Positions 1 through 9,293 are shown, counted from the first letter of the stretch. The stretch is DNA of 64,000 nucleotides from Nocardia ninae NBRC 108245 (GCF_007990755.1 NZ_BJXA01000007.1:62001-126000); one strand, 5' to 3'. A program made the numbers and translations. Notes: generated by a model from the letters alone, not told the origin.

Positions 1-565
1 GCAGCGCCAGCGCGGTGTCGGCGATGAGGATCACCGCAAGCCGGCACGCGAACACCACCGCGGGCGGAATCGGCAACGTGCTGAACAACTCCAGCCGCGG
101 GTCGGCCCGGGGCAGGCAGGCCGCCAACGTACCGAGCTGGAACAACAGCGTGACCCCGAGCCCGAACACCGTTGGCGCAGTGGCACTTTGCTTGGTGAAT
201 ACCGCCAAGAGCAAGCAGCACACGAACCCGAGCACGCTCAGCGGAACCAGTGCTCGCGGCAACAACTGCAGCTGGGTTCGCACCAGCGCAGCGGCGACCA
301 GGAGCGATCCCCGCCAATCTGGTCGTGCGGCTACTTCCGCTGTGGCCCAGGGCATTCCGACGGCGTCGCCGAGCAATCTGTCGAAGGAGGGTGTGCGGAT
401 GGTTCCCTCCAGTTCCGCGGAAACCTGCCGCGCCGCAGCTGCCAGGTGCTGCCAACTCTCGGCGCGGGCACGACAGTCGGCGCAAGCACCCAGGTGCAGG
501 CGGGTGGCATCGTCTCGCCGGCCGACCAGCTGGTCGTCCGCGAGGTGGGGCCCGAGCGGATTCAT
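1..565 (-). CDS. Anti-sigma factor, zinc-finger type, membrane protein (C-terminus cut by window edge)
   Basis: The reading frame runs from ATG at 565 off the left edge. Residues about 20-27 read HLGACADC, the HxxxCxxC core of the zinc-binding anti-sigma (ZAS/zf-HC2) fold. After a linker come at least three hydrophobic stretches (about residues 105-125, 130-150, 170-188), so this is a polytopic membrane anti-sigma factor. The start overlaps the stop of the ECF sigma gene by ATGA, the usual translational coupling of a sigma/anti-sigma pair. By family knowledge the N-terminal domain holds the sigma factor at the membrane until a signal, often redox or envelope stress, releases it. The signal cannot be read from the sequence. 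Confidence 0.85.
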   Translation of the reverse strand, partial: MNPLGPHLADDQLVGRRDDATRLHLGACADCRARAESWQHLAAAARQVSAELEGTIRTPSFDRLLGDAVGMPWATAEVAARPDWRGSLLVAAALVRTQLQLLPRALVPLSVLGFVCCLLLAVFTKQSATAPTVFGLGVTLLFQLGTLAACLPRADPRLELFSTLPIPPAVVFACRLAVILIADTALAL

Positions 566-1131
566 TTCTCGCCTCCGTTTCCGGTGGACAGGTCGGCGGT
601 GGTCCCGGCCAGCGCAAGCGCGAGCCGCTTGCGCGCGTGCGACATTCGGCTCTTCACCGTGCCGACCGGAATGTCGAGGATCGCCGCGACGTCCGGGTAG
701 GCCAGGTCATCGACGAGGATGAGCAGCAGCACATCGCGCAGATGCTCGGGTAGGTCGCGAATGGCCGCGGCCAGCTCGGCCCGGGCGGCGTTGGCGAGGA
801 CGACGTCCTCGACGGTGCCGGTCTCATCGGAGATCTCCGGGGTGTCGTCGAGATCGACCGTGGCGAGCACGGACTTTCGCAGCTGATTGTGCGCTTGGCG
901 TTTGGCGACACCGAACAGCCAGCTGCGCGCGGACGACTCGCCGCGGAAGCTGCCCGCCGACCGCCAGACAGCCAGCCAGGTCTCCTGCAGGATCTCCTCG
1001 GCGACGCCGCTCTGCGCCGTCATCCGGCGCACCACCCGCAGCATCGCGGGCGCGTGCCGCTCGTAGAGCGCACGCAGGCCCGCCTGGTCCCCCCTGGCCA
1101 CCGCGGCCAGCAGCGCTTCGTCGGTCTCCAC
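562..1131 (-). CDS. ECF RNA polymerase sigma factor
   Basis: 189 aa, a normal ECF length. Region 2 spans about residues 20-88, with LQETWLAVWRSAGSFRGES and a following SWLFGVAKRQAHNQLRK segment that fits region 2.4. Region 4 spans about 118-170, with the helix-turn-helix DVAAILDIPVGTVKSRMSHA that reads the -35 element. The start is GTG. It lies 50 bp downstream of the ABC ATPase gene on the same strand and is translationally coupled to the anti-sigma gene behind it. It may therefore be co-transcribed with the ABC exporter and direct an envelope or antibiotic stress response; that role is inference from context only. Confidence 0.93.
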   Translation of the reverse strand: METDEALLAAVARGDQAGLRALYERHAPAMLRVVRRMTAQSGVAEEILQETWLAVWRSAGSFRGESSARSWLFGVAKRQAHNQLRKSVLATVDLDDTPEISDETGTVEDVVLANAARAELAAAIRDLPEHLRDVLLLILVDDLAYPDVAAILDIPVGTVKSRMSHARKRLALALAGTTADLSTGNGGEK

Positions 1132-1181
1132 ACCCTGGTGTGTAGCGGGCAGGCACCGAACGGTTCAACCCGGATCGCATT

Positions 1182-1892
1182 TCAGCGGATTCGCGAGCCA
1201 TCGGCATCGAGGATGCGAAAAAAGCCCTCCTCGATGTCACCGTCGCCCGCGAGCCCGTGCAGGGTGCCTTCGTAGCGTGTCTTACCTGCGACCAGCACCG
1301 CGACCCGGTCGCATACCTGGGCGATCTCCGACAGCTGGTGGCTGGAGAGCAGGATCGTGGTGCCGTCGGCGGCGAGAGAACGGATGATCCCCCGCATCTC
1401 CCGGATGCCCACGGGATCGAGGCCGTTCGTCGGTTCATCGAGCAGCAGCAACTTCGGCCGGGCCAGCAGCGCGATGGCGATGCCTAGCCGCCAGCGCATA
1501 CCGAGCGAGAGCGCGCACACCTTGCGGTTGCGGACCTCGGTCAATCGCAAGGCGGCCAGGGCGTCGTCGATCCACGCCGCTGGCACACCGCGCAACTTCG
1601 CGTGAATACGCAGGTGCGCCGACGCATCCAACTGTGGCCATAACCCGGGCGTCTCGATCAACGCCCCGACAGCCACGAGCTGACTACGGTCGAAGGGTTG
1701 TCCGAAGAGCTTGATACTGCCCTTGCTCGGCCGCTGCAAGCCGAGGACGGTCTTGAGCACGGTGGATTTCCCCGCACCGTTCGGGCCGAGCAGCCCGTAG
1801 ACCTCCCCCGAGCGGACCGACAGGTCGACACCGTCGAGCGCCCGATGCTTGCCGTAGTGCTTGTGCAGCCGTGCCACTTCCAGTGCGTACAT
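1182..1892 (-). CDS. ABC transporter ATP-binding protein (bacteriocin-immunity/ABC-2 type)
   Basis: 236 aa from ATG at 1892. Walker A GPNGAGKST is near residue 36, a degenerate signature LSLGMRW near 130, and Walker B LLLLDEPTNGLDP near 150, followed by the H-loop SSHQLSE. Family knowledge: CcmA/MutF-like ATPases energise ABC-2 permeases that expel peptides or drugs from the membrane. The permease gene ends only 2 bp upstream, so the two form one transcription unit and almost certainly one complex. Longer in-frame starts upstream would run through the permease gene and are rejected. The signature has M where Q is usual. Confidence 0.93.
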   Translation of the reverse strand: MYALEVARLHKHYGKHRALDGVDLSVRSGEVYGLLGPNGAGKSTVLKTVLGLQRPSKGSIKLFGQPFDRSQLVAVGALIETPGLWPQLDASAHLRIHAKLRGVPAAWIDDALAALRLTEVRNRKVCALSLGMRWRLGIAIALLARPKLLLLDEPTNGLDPVGIREMRGIIRSLAADGTTILLSSHQLSEIAQVCDRVAVLVAGKTRYEGTLHGLAGDGDIEEGFFRILDADGSRIR

Positions 1893-1894
1893 GC

Positions 1895-2701
1895 TCAGAT
1901 CTCCTTGCGCCGCAGGTGCATCGAGCCAGCCGCGAGCACCAGCGCCGCGAGCCCGATCGACAGCGCGATGGCGGGCAGTATGATGCCGCGGTCTCTGATG
2001 GGACTGCCTTCGGGCAGTGGAACACCATTGGGCCCGATCCCGGCCAACGGCAGGATGACGCGCATCGGCCAGGCGAACGGCACTGCCATCCACCAACTCT
2101 TGTCCGCGATGAGCATTCCGCTCATCATGCCGAGAACACCGACCGCGATGGTGGGACCAAGGCCCCACGTCATCGAGATAACCAGAGTCACTGCGGTACA
2201 GCCCAATCCGGCCAGCCACGGCAGGAAGCAGGCGGCAGCGATCGTGGCGTAGCCACTGCCGAGCCTGCCGTGCAATGCCGCACCGCAACACAGCAGCACC
2301 CCGAGCAGGGTCGTCGACACCGCCGACAGCACGGCCAGCGCGAAATACTTACCGAGCAGGAACCTGGTGCGCGGCACCGCGTAGGAGAACAGCAGCCGCC
2401 TGGCGTCCAGATCGGCCCGCACCGAGAGCGCCGCCAACAGGGCGGTCATCATCGGAATGAGAATCCCCCACCCCTCCAGTGCGACATCGCGGAACACCGT
2501 CCAGGTATGGCCGGCTCGTCCCTCCGGCGAGGCCAACGACATCGGATACAGCGGAACGGTGATCGCGGTGGGCCCGAGGACGACGAACCAGCCGATGAAG
2601 CCCCGGCGCATCCTGGACAGTTCGGTGGCACTGACAGTCCACAGGGATGGTTTGTCTTTCGGACATGTGTCCGACCCGTAACATGCTGCGGTGGTGGCCA
2701 T
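1895..2701 (-). CDS. ABC-2 type permease, MutE/EpiE-like
   Basis: 268 aa with about six hydrophobic segments in the ABC-2 pattern: an N-terminal membrane span (about 35-55), a long segment around 83-95, then spans near 125-145, 160-180, 185-200 and 240-260. The sequence resembles permeases annotated as lantibiotic-immunity MutE/EpiE, but no peptide biosynthesis gene is in view. The start at 2701 is supported by GAGGAG six bases upstream on the minus strand. It is paired with the ATPase 2 bp downstream; only one permease gene is present, so a homodimer is likely. Substrate unknown. Confidence 0.82.
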   Translation of the reverse strand: MATTAACYGSDTCPKDKPSLWTVSATELSRMRRGFIGWFVVLGPTAITVPLYPMSLASPEGRAGHTWTVFRDVALEGWGILIPMMTALLAALSVRADLDARRLLFSYAVPRTRFLLGKYFALAVLSAVSTTLLGVLLCCGAALHGRLGSGYATIAAACFLPWLAGLGCTAVTLVISMTWGLGPTIAVGVLGMMSGMLIADKSWWMAVPFAWPMRVILPLAGIGPNGVPLPEGSPIRDRGIILPAIALSIGLAALVLAAGSMHLRRKEI

Positions 2702-2791
2702 ATCGCTCCTCGAGTCGGCTGGTCTCGTAGAGTTCGTAGCCTCCGAGCCCGGAGCGGTTCATGGCACGGTGCCGCGTACCGAAGCCGTCGT

Positions 2792-3547
2792 TCAGCTGCG
2801 CAGCACGGTCATCGGTGGGCGGACGGCATCGCGGCGCTCCGCCAGTTCGGCGCGGTTGCGCACGCCGAGGGTGTTGTACAGCGCGCGAATGCGCCGGTAC
2901 ATCGACCGCTCCGAAAGGTAGTTGTGCCTGGCGATCTCGGCGACGGTCATCGACGTGCGCAGCATTCGCAGCAGGTGGGTATCGAATTCGTCCAGCTCGG
3001 CTCGCCGGTCGGTCGCGCTCGCCCGTGGCACGCGTCCGACGGCCGGGGTGACCGCACGCGCACGGGTGGACTCCTGCCGCGGGTTGTTCGCACCCCGGTT
3101 CGGCACGGTGCCGAACACCGGCGGGCTCGGCTTGTCGGGCGAACTCTGTTGGTCGATCAGATGCGCACGGAGGATCTCGGCTTGTCGTTCCACGGCTATC
3201 GCGATGTTGATCACGAAGTTGGCGCCGGCCCGAATCGCGAAATAGGTCGCGTGACCGGTGACATCGTTGGTGACCGCGACGATGAGGCCCATGGCATGGG
3301 CCGCCCGGATCGACCGCAGACTTTCGGCCTGATGCTCGGTGTTGACCGGCAGCACGATCGGAGCGCCGTCGACGTCCCTGCGTGCGGCGAGTTGGTCATA
3401 GTCGGCGTACTCGAGCCGGAACGACGATGCGAACAGTGTCCCGCACGGCCCGTTCTTCGGGTCCATATATTCGCGCAGACTCGGATGGACGAACGCGTTG
3501 GACCTGGTCACTTCTTCGGTGTCCCGGCGCAGTTGCACAGCGTTCAT
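2792..3547 (-). CDS. LuxR/NarL-type HTH regulator with degenerate receiver-like N-terminus
   Basis: 251 aa. The last about 65 residues hold a GerE/LuxR-type helix-turn-helix (MTVAEIARHNYLSERSMYRR, then a recognition region ending near RAELAE). Residues about 65-135 (APIVLPVN... then GLIVAVT, AIRAGANFVI and a helix ending ILRAHL) follow the beta-alpha rhythm of a response-regulator receiver but show no obvious phosphorylatable Asp. It may therefore be an atypical, phosphorylation-independent regulator. A Pro/Arg-rich linker (about 140-180) joins the two parts. It lies 90 bp upstream of the ABC exporter on the same strand and is the obvious candidate to control it; this is inference. Confidence 0.75.
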   Translation of the reverse strand: MNAVQLRRDTEEVTRSNAFVHPSLREYMDPKNGPCGTLFASSFRLEYADYDQLAARRDVDGAPIVLPVNTEHQAESLRSIRAAHAMGLIVAVTNDVTGHATYFAIRAGANFVINIAIAVERQAEILRAHLIDQQSSPDKPSPPVFGTVPNRGANNPRQESTRARAVTPAVGRVPRASATDRRAELDEFDTHLLRMLRTSMTVAEIARHNYLSERSMYRRIRALYNTLGVRNRAELAERRDAVRPPMTVLRS

Positions 3548-3818
3548 GGAAACCCCCCACTACTTCGATGGGTGCACCGCCGGCGCACCTGATCCTGGAT
3601 TCCGCACCCGGTGCGGTGCGGTCTCATCGAGCCATGTCGGTCAGCCGATGAAGCTGCGGATCCCCTCCGAATCCCCGCCATGGTCTGCTACGGCCCGCTG
3701 ATCCCGGGACCGCCGATCACTCCTCTCTTTCCTCGTTACCTTCCTTGGACGCGGCGAACGCCCGATCGGTTCCATTCCGAGCCAATACTTTTGCAACCCC
3801 GCACTACCTGCGCAAAAA
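3548..3818. other. Intergenic region without a convincing gene
   Basis: This stretch lies between the start of the LuxR-type gene and the terminator of the indolepyruvate oxidoreductase gene. Open frames here lack ribosome-binding sites and consistent codon bias. It must carry the promoter of the LuxR/ABC/ECF group, but no clear -35/-10 pair was picked out. Confidence 0.6.
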
Positions 3819-3853
3819 GAAGCGGCCCGCAACCAGAGGTTGCGGGCCGCTTC
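3819..3853 (-). terminator. Rho-independent terminator of the indolepyruvate oxidoreductase gene
   Basis: A perfect 16-bp stem (left arm gaagcggcccgcaacc, loop aga). On the minus strand it is followed directly by TTTTT (bases 3818-3814). It lies 72 bp past the stop at 3925. This is the cleanest intrinsic terminator in the window. Confidence 0.92.
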
Positions 3854-3924
3854 CCATGTGCCCGGGAGCGTGGCCTATACGCTCGACCAGGCGCGCGGTC
3901 TACTGCCCAGACCACGCCGGTGGG

Positions 3925-6900
3925 CTACACCTGCGGCGGCTCGATGCCGAGGTCGCGCAGGCTGTTTCGGTAGAGCTCCACGTTCGCGAGCTTGATGTCC
4001 TCGTAGCCACGCACGGTGTCGGCAAGGGCCGCGGCCTGGACCGCGCGGTCGTAGCCCGCCTCGTCGAGCGTGTCCGCGAGGGTCGTCACCATCTCGGTGT
4101 AGTGGGCGAGCAGGGTGCGCTCGACCCGGCGGACATGGGCGTAACCGAACGGATCGAACTTGGTGCCGCGCAACCGCTTTCCCTTGGCCAGCACCTTCAG
4201 CGTGAAGTGCCCGCGCGGCCCGATGCCGATCTTCTTCTTGCGGCCCATCGCCCGCAGCACCGGCGGGTGCAGCTTGTAGGTGAGGTTCGCGCCTTCGGGC
4301 AGCTGACCCGCGACCTCGTCCAGGAAGGCCGGGTCGGTGAGGCGGCGGGCCACCTCGTACTCGTCCTTGTAGGCGGTGAACTTGTACAGCCCCTTGGCCG
4401 CCTCTTCGCTGAACTCGGTACGCCCGGTGACCCGCAGCTGTGCGTCCCAAATGTGTTGCACGGTACGCACATAGTCGCGGGCGACCCGAAGGCCCTGGAA
4501 GCCGATCAGCTCCGCGGCACGCAGTTCGACGAGCCGCTTGGTCTCGCCCGTCGCGGTGAGGCCGTCGAAAAGATCTGCCGGAACCTGGATTTCGGCCTTC
4601 TTCGGCTGGGTACGGCCGACAGCCGCAGCGAAGTCGTCCGGCTGGGCGACCGCGACCCGGCCCCAGCGGAACGCAGCGATGTTGGCGTTCACCGCGACAC
4701 CGTTGATCTCGATGGCCTCCTCGATCGCCGCCGCGGGCAGCCGCAGGCCGCCGAGTTGATAGGCGGCGCCGACCATGAGGAAGTTGGCGGCGGCGGTATT
4801 GCCGAACAGCACCTCGGCGGCACCGAGCGCGTCGAAGGAGCGCACCTCGCGCGAGGCCTGCTCGAGCCGGGTCAGCAGCGCGGGGGTCTCCGGGTACTGA
4901 ACGGACTTGTCGTACACCATGTCCCCGGTCGGGGTCTTGCTGGTGGACGCGACCGACAGGGTGTGCGCCTTCGAGCCGTAGGCCAGATTCTTGTTGTCGG
5001 TGGCGGTGAGCAGGTCGAAGGCGACGATGCAGTCCGCCGAACCCGGGGTGAGCCGGTTCGCGGGCTCCAGTTCGCCGGTGGCGAACCGCAGGTGCGAGAC
5101 GACCGGTCCGGCCTTCTGGCTCAGGCCGATCTGGTCCAGGCTCGCCACCTCGTAGCCCGCCCGCAGCGCGGCGGTGGCCAGCACCTGGTTCACCGTGACG
5201 ATGCCGGTGCCGCCGATGCCCGCCAGGAAAACGTTCTGCGTAGTCGTCGGCGCGGACACCGGCAGGTCGGGCAGCACCGGCGGTGCAGGGCGCTGCATCA
5301 CCTTGCGCTTCTTGGCCTTTGCCGGATCCGGCAGCTCGACCGTGACGAAGGACGGGCAGTCACCGTCCAGGCAGCTGTAGTCGGTGTTGCAGGAGGTCTG
5401 ATCGATCCGGGTCTTGCGGCCGAACTCGGTGTCCACCGGCTGCACCGACAGGCAGTTGCTCTTGACGCCGCAGTCGCCGCAGCCCTCGCACACCGCCTCG
5501 TTGATGACGACCCGGGTCGTGCGGACCGGCAGGGTGCCGCGCTTGCGCTGGCGGCGCGCGTCGGCGGCGCAATGCTGGTCGTAGATGAGCACGGTGACGC
5601 CCGGGACCTCGCGCAGCGTGCGCTGGGCCTCGTCGAGCCGATCCCGGTGCCACAGCTTGGTGCCGGGGGCCAGATCGCGCTTGCGGTACTTCTTCGGCTC
5701 GTCGGCGCAGATGATGATCTGCGCGACGCCCTCGGTGGTGAGCTTGTGCGTCAGCTTCGGCACCGCGAGCGCGCCTTCGGCGTCCTGCGCACCGGTCATC
5801 GCGACGACGTCGTTGTAGAGCAGCTTGTAGGTGATGTTCACGCCGGCGGCGACGCACGCCTGCACGGCGAGCTGCCCGGAGTGGAAATACGTTCCGTCAC
5901 CGATGTTCTGGAACAGGTGCGGCACATCGGTGAACGGCGCCTGGCCGATCCACTGCGCGCCCTCGCCACCCATCTGAGTGAGGCCGGTGACCTGGCTGTC
6001 CTCCCGGCCCGACATGGTCACCATGGTGTGGCAGCCGATGCCGCCACCAGCCAGCGAACCCTCCGGCACGGCGGTGGAACGGTTGTGCGGGCACCCGCTG
6101 CAGAAATAGGCGGCGCGCTTCGCGGGCAGCACCGCCAGCGACAGTGGCTGGGGCAGCGGCCGTTTCATCTCCAGAAAGCCGTTGAGGGCCCGGCTGAGCG
6201 GCTTGGTGATCCGGCCGGTGGTGAGTTCACCGTCCTGGCTGAACAACGGGCGACCGGCGGCGTCGCGCTTGCCGATGATCTCCGGCGCGTCGGCCGTGCC
6301 GTAGAGGATCTCCCGGATCTGGGTCTCGATGAAGGCCGTCTTGTCTTCGACGACCACCAGGCGGGTGAGGCCCTTCGCGAACTGCCGGACGCGTTCGGGC
6401 GCAATGGGAAACGGCATGCCGATCCGCAGCAGCCGGACACCGGCGCGCATCAGTGTGTCATCGTCCACGCCGAGGTCGATCAGGGCCTGCCGGACGGCGT
6501 CGAAAGTCGTTCCGGTGGCCGCGATTCCGATGGTGGCGTGCGGCGGGTTCAGCTCGATGACGTCGAGGTCGTTGAGCGTGCTGTACGCCTTGACCACTTC
6601 CCAGCGCGGGCCGTACAGATCCGCCTCGGCGATCACGCTGTCCGTCGGCGCCGCCATCGGGCGCTGGAGGTAGCGGAAGAGCCTGCCCTCCCAGGTGATC
6701 TCGGGCACGATGATGTCGATGTCGCCCGCGTCGCCGTCGACCGACCAGGCGCCGTCGGCGACATCGGCCACGATCTTCAGCGCGACAAGGCAACCCGAGG
6801 CCCGCGACAGCGCGACGCCGTGCAGCCCCATCGTGATGATCTCGCGGGCGTTGCGCGGGAACAGGACCGGGATGTTCATGGCGGCCAGCGAGCGCTCGCT

Positions 6901-7398
6901 GACGGCGGGCACGGTCGAGGACTTCGAGGCCGGGTCGTCGCCGACCAGCAGCAGCACCCCGCCGTTGGCGTTGGCCCCGTACATGTTCGCGTGCCGCAGC
7001 GCGTCCGTCGCGCGGTCCAGGCCGGGGCCCTTGCCGTACCAGACGCCGACGACGCCGTCGTGCGTGGCGGCGCCCTTGGGCAGATCGGCCTGGCTCCCCC
7101 ACACCGAGGTAGCGGCGAGTTCCTCGTTCAGGCCTGGGACGAACGAAATATCGTGCTCGGCAAGCACGTCGGGCATCCCGGCCAGCATCTTGTCCACGCC
7201 GCCGAGCGGACTGCCCTGATAGCCCGACACGAACGTGCCGACCCGGCGCCCGGCGCGCAGGTCGCGCACGTGCTGCTCCACCAATTGACGCGCGATCGCT
7301 TGGACCCCGGTGAGGACAACGGTGCCTGCGCCGACCCGGTAGCGGTCGGCAAGGTCATAAGGCGCCGGAATCAGATCGTGATCGGCGAGCTCGGTCAT
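3925..7398 (-). CDS. Indolepyruvate ferredoxin oxidoreductase, fused large form
   Basis: 1157 aa, one polypeptide carrying the parts that archaea split into IorA and IorB. The N-terminal half holds the thiamine-diphosphate enzyme part (SGYQGSPLGGVDKML near residue 55, YFCSGCPHN, then GGIGCHTM). A central cysteine-rich segment (CEGCGDCGVKSNC and CNTDYSCLDGDC) binds iron-sulfur clusters. A gamma-type domain starts at VFLAGIGGTGIV. By family knowledge it oxidatively decarboxylates aryl-pyruvates to acyl-CoA with ferredoxin as acceptor, in aromatic amino acid breakdown. ATG at 7398 is chosen because the homologous region starts here; the 79 codons upstream in frame look non-coding. It is monocistronic, with its own terminator. 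Confidence 0.92.
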   Translation of the reverse strand: MTELADHDLIPAPYDLADRYRVGAGTVVLTGVQAIARQLVEQHVRDLRAGRRVGTFVSGYQGSPLGGVDKMLAGMPDVLAEHDISFVPGLNEELAATSVWGSQADLPKGAATHDGVVGVWYGKGPGLDRATDALRHANMYGANANGGVLLLVGDDPASKSSTVPAVSERSLAAMNIPVLFPRNAREIITMGLHGVALSRASGCLVALKIVADVADGAWSVDGDAGDIDIIVPEITWEGRLFRYLQRPMAAPTDSVIAEADLYGPRWEVVKAYSTLNDLDVIELNPPHATIGIAATGTTFDAVRQALIDLGVDDDTLMRAGVRLLRIGMPFPIAPERVRQFAKGLTRLVVVEDKTAFIETQIREILYGTADAPEIIGKRDAAGRPLFSQDGELTTGRITKPLSRALNGFLEMKRPLPQPLSLAVLPAKRAAYFCSGCPHNRSTAVPEGSLAGGGIGCHTMVTMSGREDSQVTGLTQMGGEGAQWIGQAPFTDVPHLFQNIGDGTYFHSGQLAVQACVAAGVNITYKLLYNDVVAMTGAQDAEGALAVPKLTHKLTTEGVAQIIICADEPKKYRKRDLAPGTKLWHRDRLDEAQRTLREVPGVTVLIYDQHCAADARRQRKRGTLPVRTTRVVINEAVCEGCGDCGVKSNCLSVQPVDTEFGRKTRIDQTSCNTDYSCLDGDCPSFVTVELPDPAKAKKRKVMQRPAPPVLPDLPVSAPTTTQNVFLAGIGGTGIVTVNQVLATAALRAGYEVASLDQIGLSQKAGPVVSHLRFATGELEPANRLTPGSADCIVAFDLLTATDNKNLAYGSKAHTLSVASTSKTPTGDMVYDKSVQYPETPALLTRLEQASREVRSFDALGAAEVLFGNTAAANFLMVGAAYQLGGLRLPAAAIEEAIEINGVAVNANIAAFRWGRVAVAQPDDFAAAVGRTQPKKAEIQVPADLFDGLTATGETKRLVELRAAELIGFQGLRVARDYVRTVQHIWDAQLRVTGRTEFSEEAAKGLYKFTAYKDEYEVARRLTDPAFLDEVAGQLPEGANLTYKLHPPVLRAMGRKKKIGIGPRGHFTLKVLAKGKRLRGTKFDPFGYAHVRRVERTLLAHYTEMVTTLADTLDEAGYDRAVQAAALADTVRGYEDIKLANVELYRNSLRDLGIEPPQV

Positions 7399-8052
7399 AC
7401 ATCCACCCGTCCGGTCGGCGCCGATCGGGCGCCTCCCTAGTTGAGCACTTGATGCCGATAGCCTGCCTTCGAAGCGCGAAATGAACAATAGGCGTCGATA
7501 AAGTTGAGCAGACTGCGCAATTTCACTGCTTGTGAATGGGCACACACTATGCACGATGTGAGGTTTGCTGTGACCTCCACCACCGGACGCCGAATCGGAG
7601 TGTTCCGGCGAGCGGGACATAGCGGCGGCAAACATCGAGTGGCGGCCTCGTCATGTCCCGCTCTACGGACCATGCGGTACGCGCCAAGGACGCCTAGCGA
7701 GAGCGACCTGCTATTACAGGCGGTTCAGCGCTTGCGGTCGGCAGTGAGCTTGGTCAAATGCACAGGTAGCGCGTTGTGAATTGTCCAATATGCCGGACCC
7801 GGTTACGCGCGACGGCATGCTTAGCGCTACGTTCGCTGCGGATGGTGCCGCTGACCGCGGCCGCCTGTAGTCGTTGAGCCGAAAGGTGGTGTGCCGGTCC
7901 GACCTTCGGTTCGGCTGTGGGTTATTGCTATCCGTCGGCCTGGCGAACGACGACGTTCGCCGCGCTTTCCCATGCAGTGGTGGTCCGTCCGAGTTGCCGA
8001 GGCGTTGTCGGGGTCGGCGAGTCGGTCACGGCCGAGAATTCGAAGGAAAACC
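7399..8052. other. Intergenic region between divergent genes; no gene seen
   Basis: Separates the divergent oxidoreductase and lipase genes. Its GC content is lower than its surroundings between about 7440 and 7560. Short open frames on both strands have no ribosome-binding site and no recognisable product. It should hold both promoters; one imperfect palindrome at 7504-7520 is listed separately. Confidence 0.6.
7504..7520. promoter_or_regulatory. Candidate operator upstream of the indolepyruvate oxidoreductase gene
   Basis: A 17-bp palindrome with a single mismatched pair, TTGAGCAGACTGCGCAA, centred about 114 bp before the start at 7398. Its size would suit a dimeric regulator, for example of the Lrp/AsnC or LysR type. 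No regulator gene adjoins, so the assignment rests on symmetry and position alone. Confidence 0.3.
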
Positions 8053-9240
8053 GTGCACAGAGTCCCGTTCAGGATCGCGATCCTGTTGTTGAGCGTCGTC
8101 TCGGTCGGCCTGCTCGGCCTACCCGCCAGCGCCCAACCGCTCTATCCCACACCGGATCCGGATGTGTTCTATGCCCCGCCTGCCGAGCTGGCGGCGCTGC
8201 GACCGGGCGACGTCGTCCGCGTCCGCAAGATCGACACCGGCCCGTACGTGGGCACCACGGGATGGCAGGTCGCGTTCCGGTCCACCAATTCGATGAACAA
8301 GCCGGTCATGGGAGTCACCACCGTCCTGCTGCCGAACGGCGTCAAGAACCCGCCGCTCGTCTCCTACCAGGCGCTGATCAATTCCCTTGGCACCCAGTGC
8401 AACCCGTCGCGGTCGCTGTTCAACGGCGAACTCCAGGACGCCGTCGGCGCCATGCTGCCGATCGGTCGCGGCTGGGCGGTGTCGCTGCCCGACTACCTCG
8501 GCCCCACCTCCGCCTACGGGGCGGCCAGGCTCAGCGGCATGATGACGCTGGACAGCGTCCGGGCCGTGCAGAAGGTGGCCGAGCTCGGTCTCGGCGATTC
8601 GCCGGTCGCGCTGGCCGGCTACTCAGGCGGCGGCATGGCCACCGCCTGGGCCGCCGCACTACAGCCGACCTACGCCCCCGATCTGAAGCTCGCGGCCGCC
8701 GTCGCAGGCGGCATCCCCGCCGACCTCGAGGAGATGGCGCTGTCGCTCGGCTTCGCCCCGCACCCCGGCTTCGGCTTGGCTTTCGCCGCCGCCATGGGCC
8801 TCGAGCGCGAATACCCGGAGAAGCTGCCGATCTCGGACCAACTCAACGAAAACGGTCTCTGGTTCCGCGAATTCACCCATGACGCGTGCCGCAGGTTCCT
8901 GCTCTTCCACGGCGCCTTCCGCAACGCCGAACAGATGGCCGCGTCGAAGAGCCTGATGGACAGCCAGGTAGCCCGAGAAGTACTGCGCGAGAACAGCTTG
9001 CGCCACTTCGACGGTATTCCCACCGTGCCCACCTTCCTGTGGCAGGGCCGCTTCGACGAACTCACCTTCTACCCACCCGTCGCCGAGGTCGCCGACCGCT
9101 ACTGCAAAGCAGGCGCCCCCGTCGATTTCCACACCTACGAGATCGCCGAACACATGACCACCGCCGTAGCCGGCTTCGCCGACGCCTGGAACTACGTGGA
9201 AGCCCGCTTCCGCGGCGACCCCGCCCCCACCAGCTGCTGA
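8053..9240 (+). CDS. Secreted lipase, LIP family (alpha/beta hydrolase)
   Basis: 395 aa from GTG at 8053, preceded by AAGGA at a good distance; a longer frame upstream has no coding look. Residues 1-27 form a signal peptide ending LGLPASA before QPLYP. The nucleophile elbow GYSGG puts the catalytic Ser at about residue 191; Asp in GRFDEL and His in AEHMT complete a plausible triad. Family knowledge: these secreted lipases (Candida antarctica lipase A relatives, PF03583) hydrolyse triacylglycerols and wax-like esters and are often multicopy in Nocardia and mycobacteria. It is monocistronic with a hairpin just downstream. Confidence 0.9.
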   Translation: MHRVPFRIAILLLSVVSVGLLGLPASAQPLYPTPDPDVFYAPPAELAALRPGDVVRVRKIDTGPYVGTTGWQVAFRSTNSMNKPVMGVTTVLLPNGVKNPPLVSYQALINSLGTQCNPSRSLFNGELQDAVGAMLPIGRGWAVSLPDYLGPTSAYGAARLSGMMTLDSVRAVQKVAELGLGDSPVALAGYSGGGMATAWAAALQPTYAPDLKLAAAVAGGIPADLEEMALSLGFAPHPGFGLAFAAAMGLEREYPEKLPISDQLNENGLWFREFTHDACRRFLLFHGAFRNAEQMAASKSLMDSQVAREVLRENSLRHFDGIPTVPTFLWQGRFDELTFYPPVAEVADRYCKAGAPVDFHTYEIAEHMTTAVAGFADAWNYVEARFRGDPAPTSC

Positions 9241-9251
9241 CCCATTCCTAG

Positions 9252-9293
9252 CGATTGTGGGCCCCGCCTTCCATGAGGTGGGGCCCACAGTCG
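9252..9293 (+). terminator. Hairpin terminator after the lipase gene
   Basis: Inverted repeat of 17 bp (arms 9252-9268 and 9277-9293, core gtgggcccc) with only G-T wobbles, 12 bp after the lipase stop. The tail TTGTG is only weakly T-rich, so this is a strong hairpin but not an ideal intrinsic terminator. Confidence 0.7.

Noticed and set aside
3745-7440. A 1231-codon open frame on the plus strand opposite the indolepyruvate oxidoreductase gene
   Set aside because: It is the antisense shadow of a strongly conserved enzyme. Its translation is His/Arg/Gly-rich with no recognisable motif; high GC third positions create such frames.
7437-7779. Short frames on both strands in the oxidoreductase-lipase gap
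   Set aside because: No ribosome sites, no codon bias, no family resemblance.
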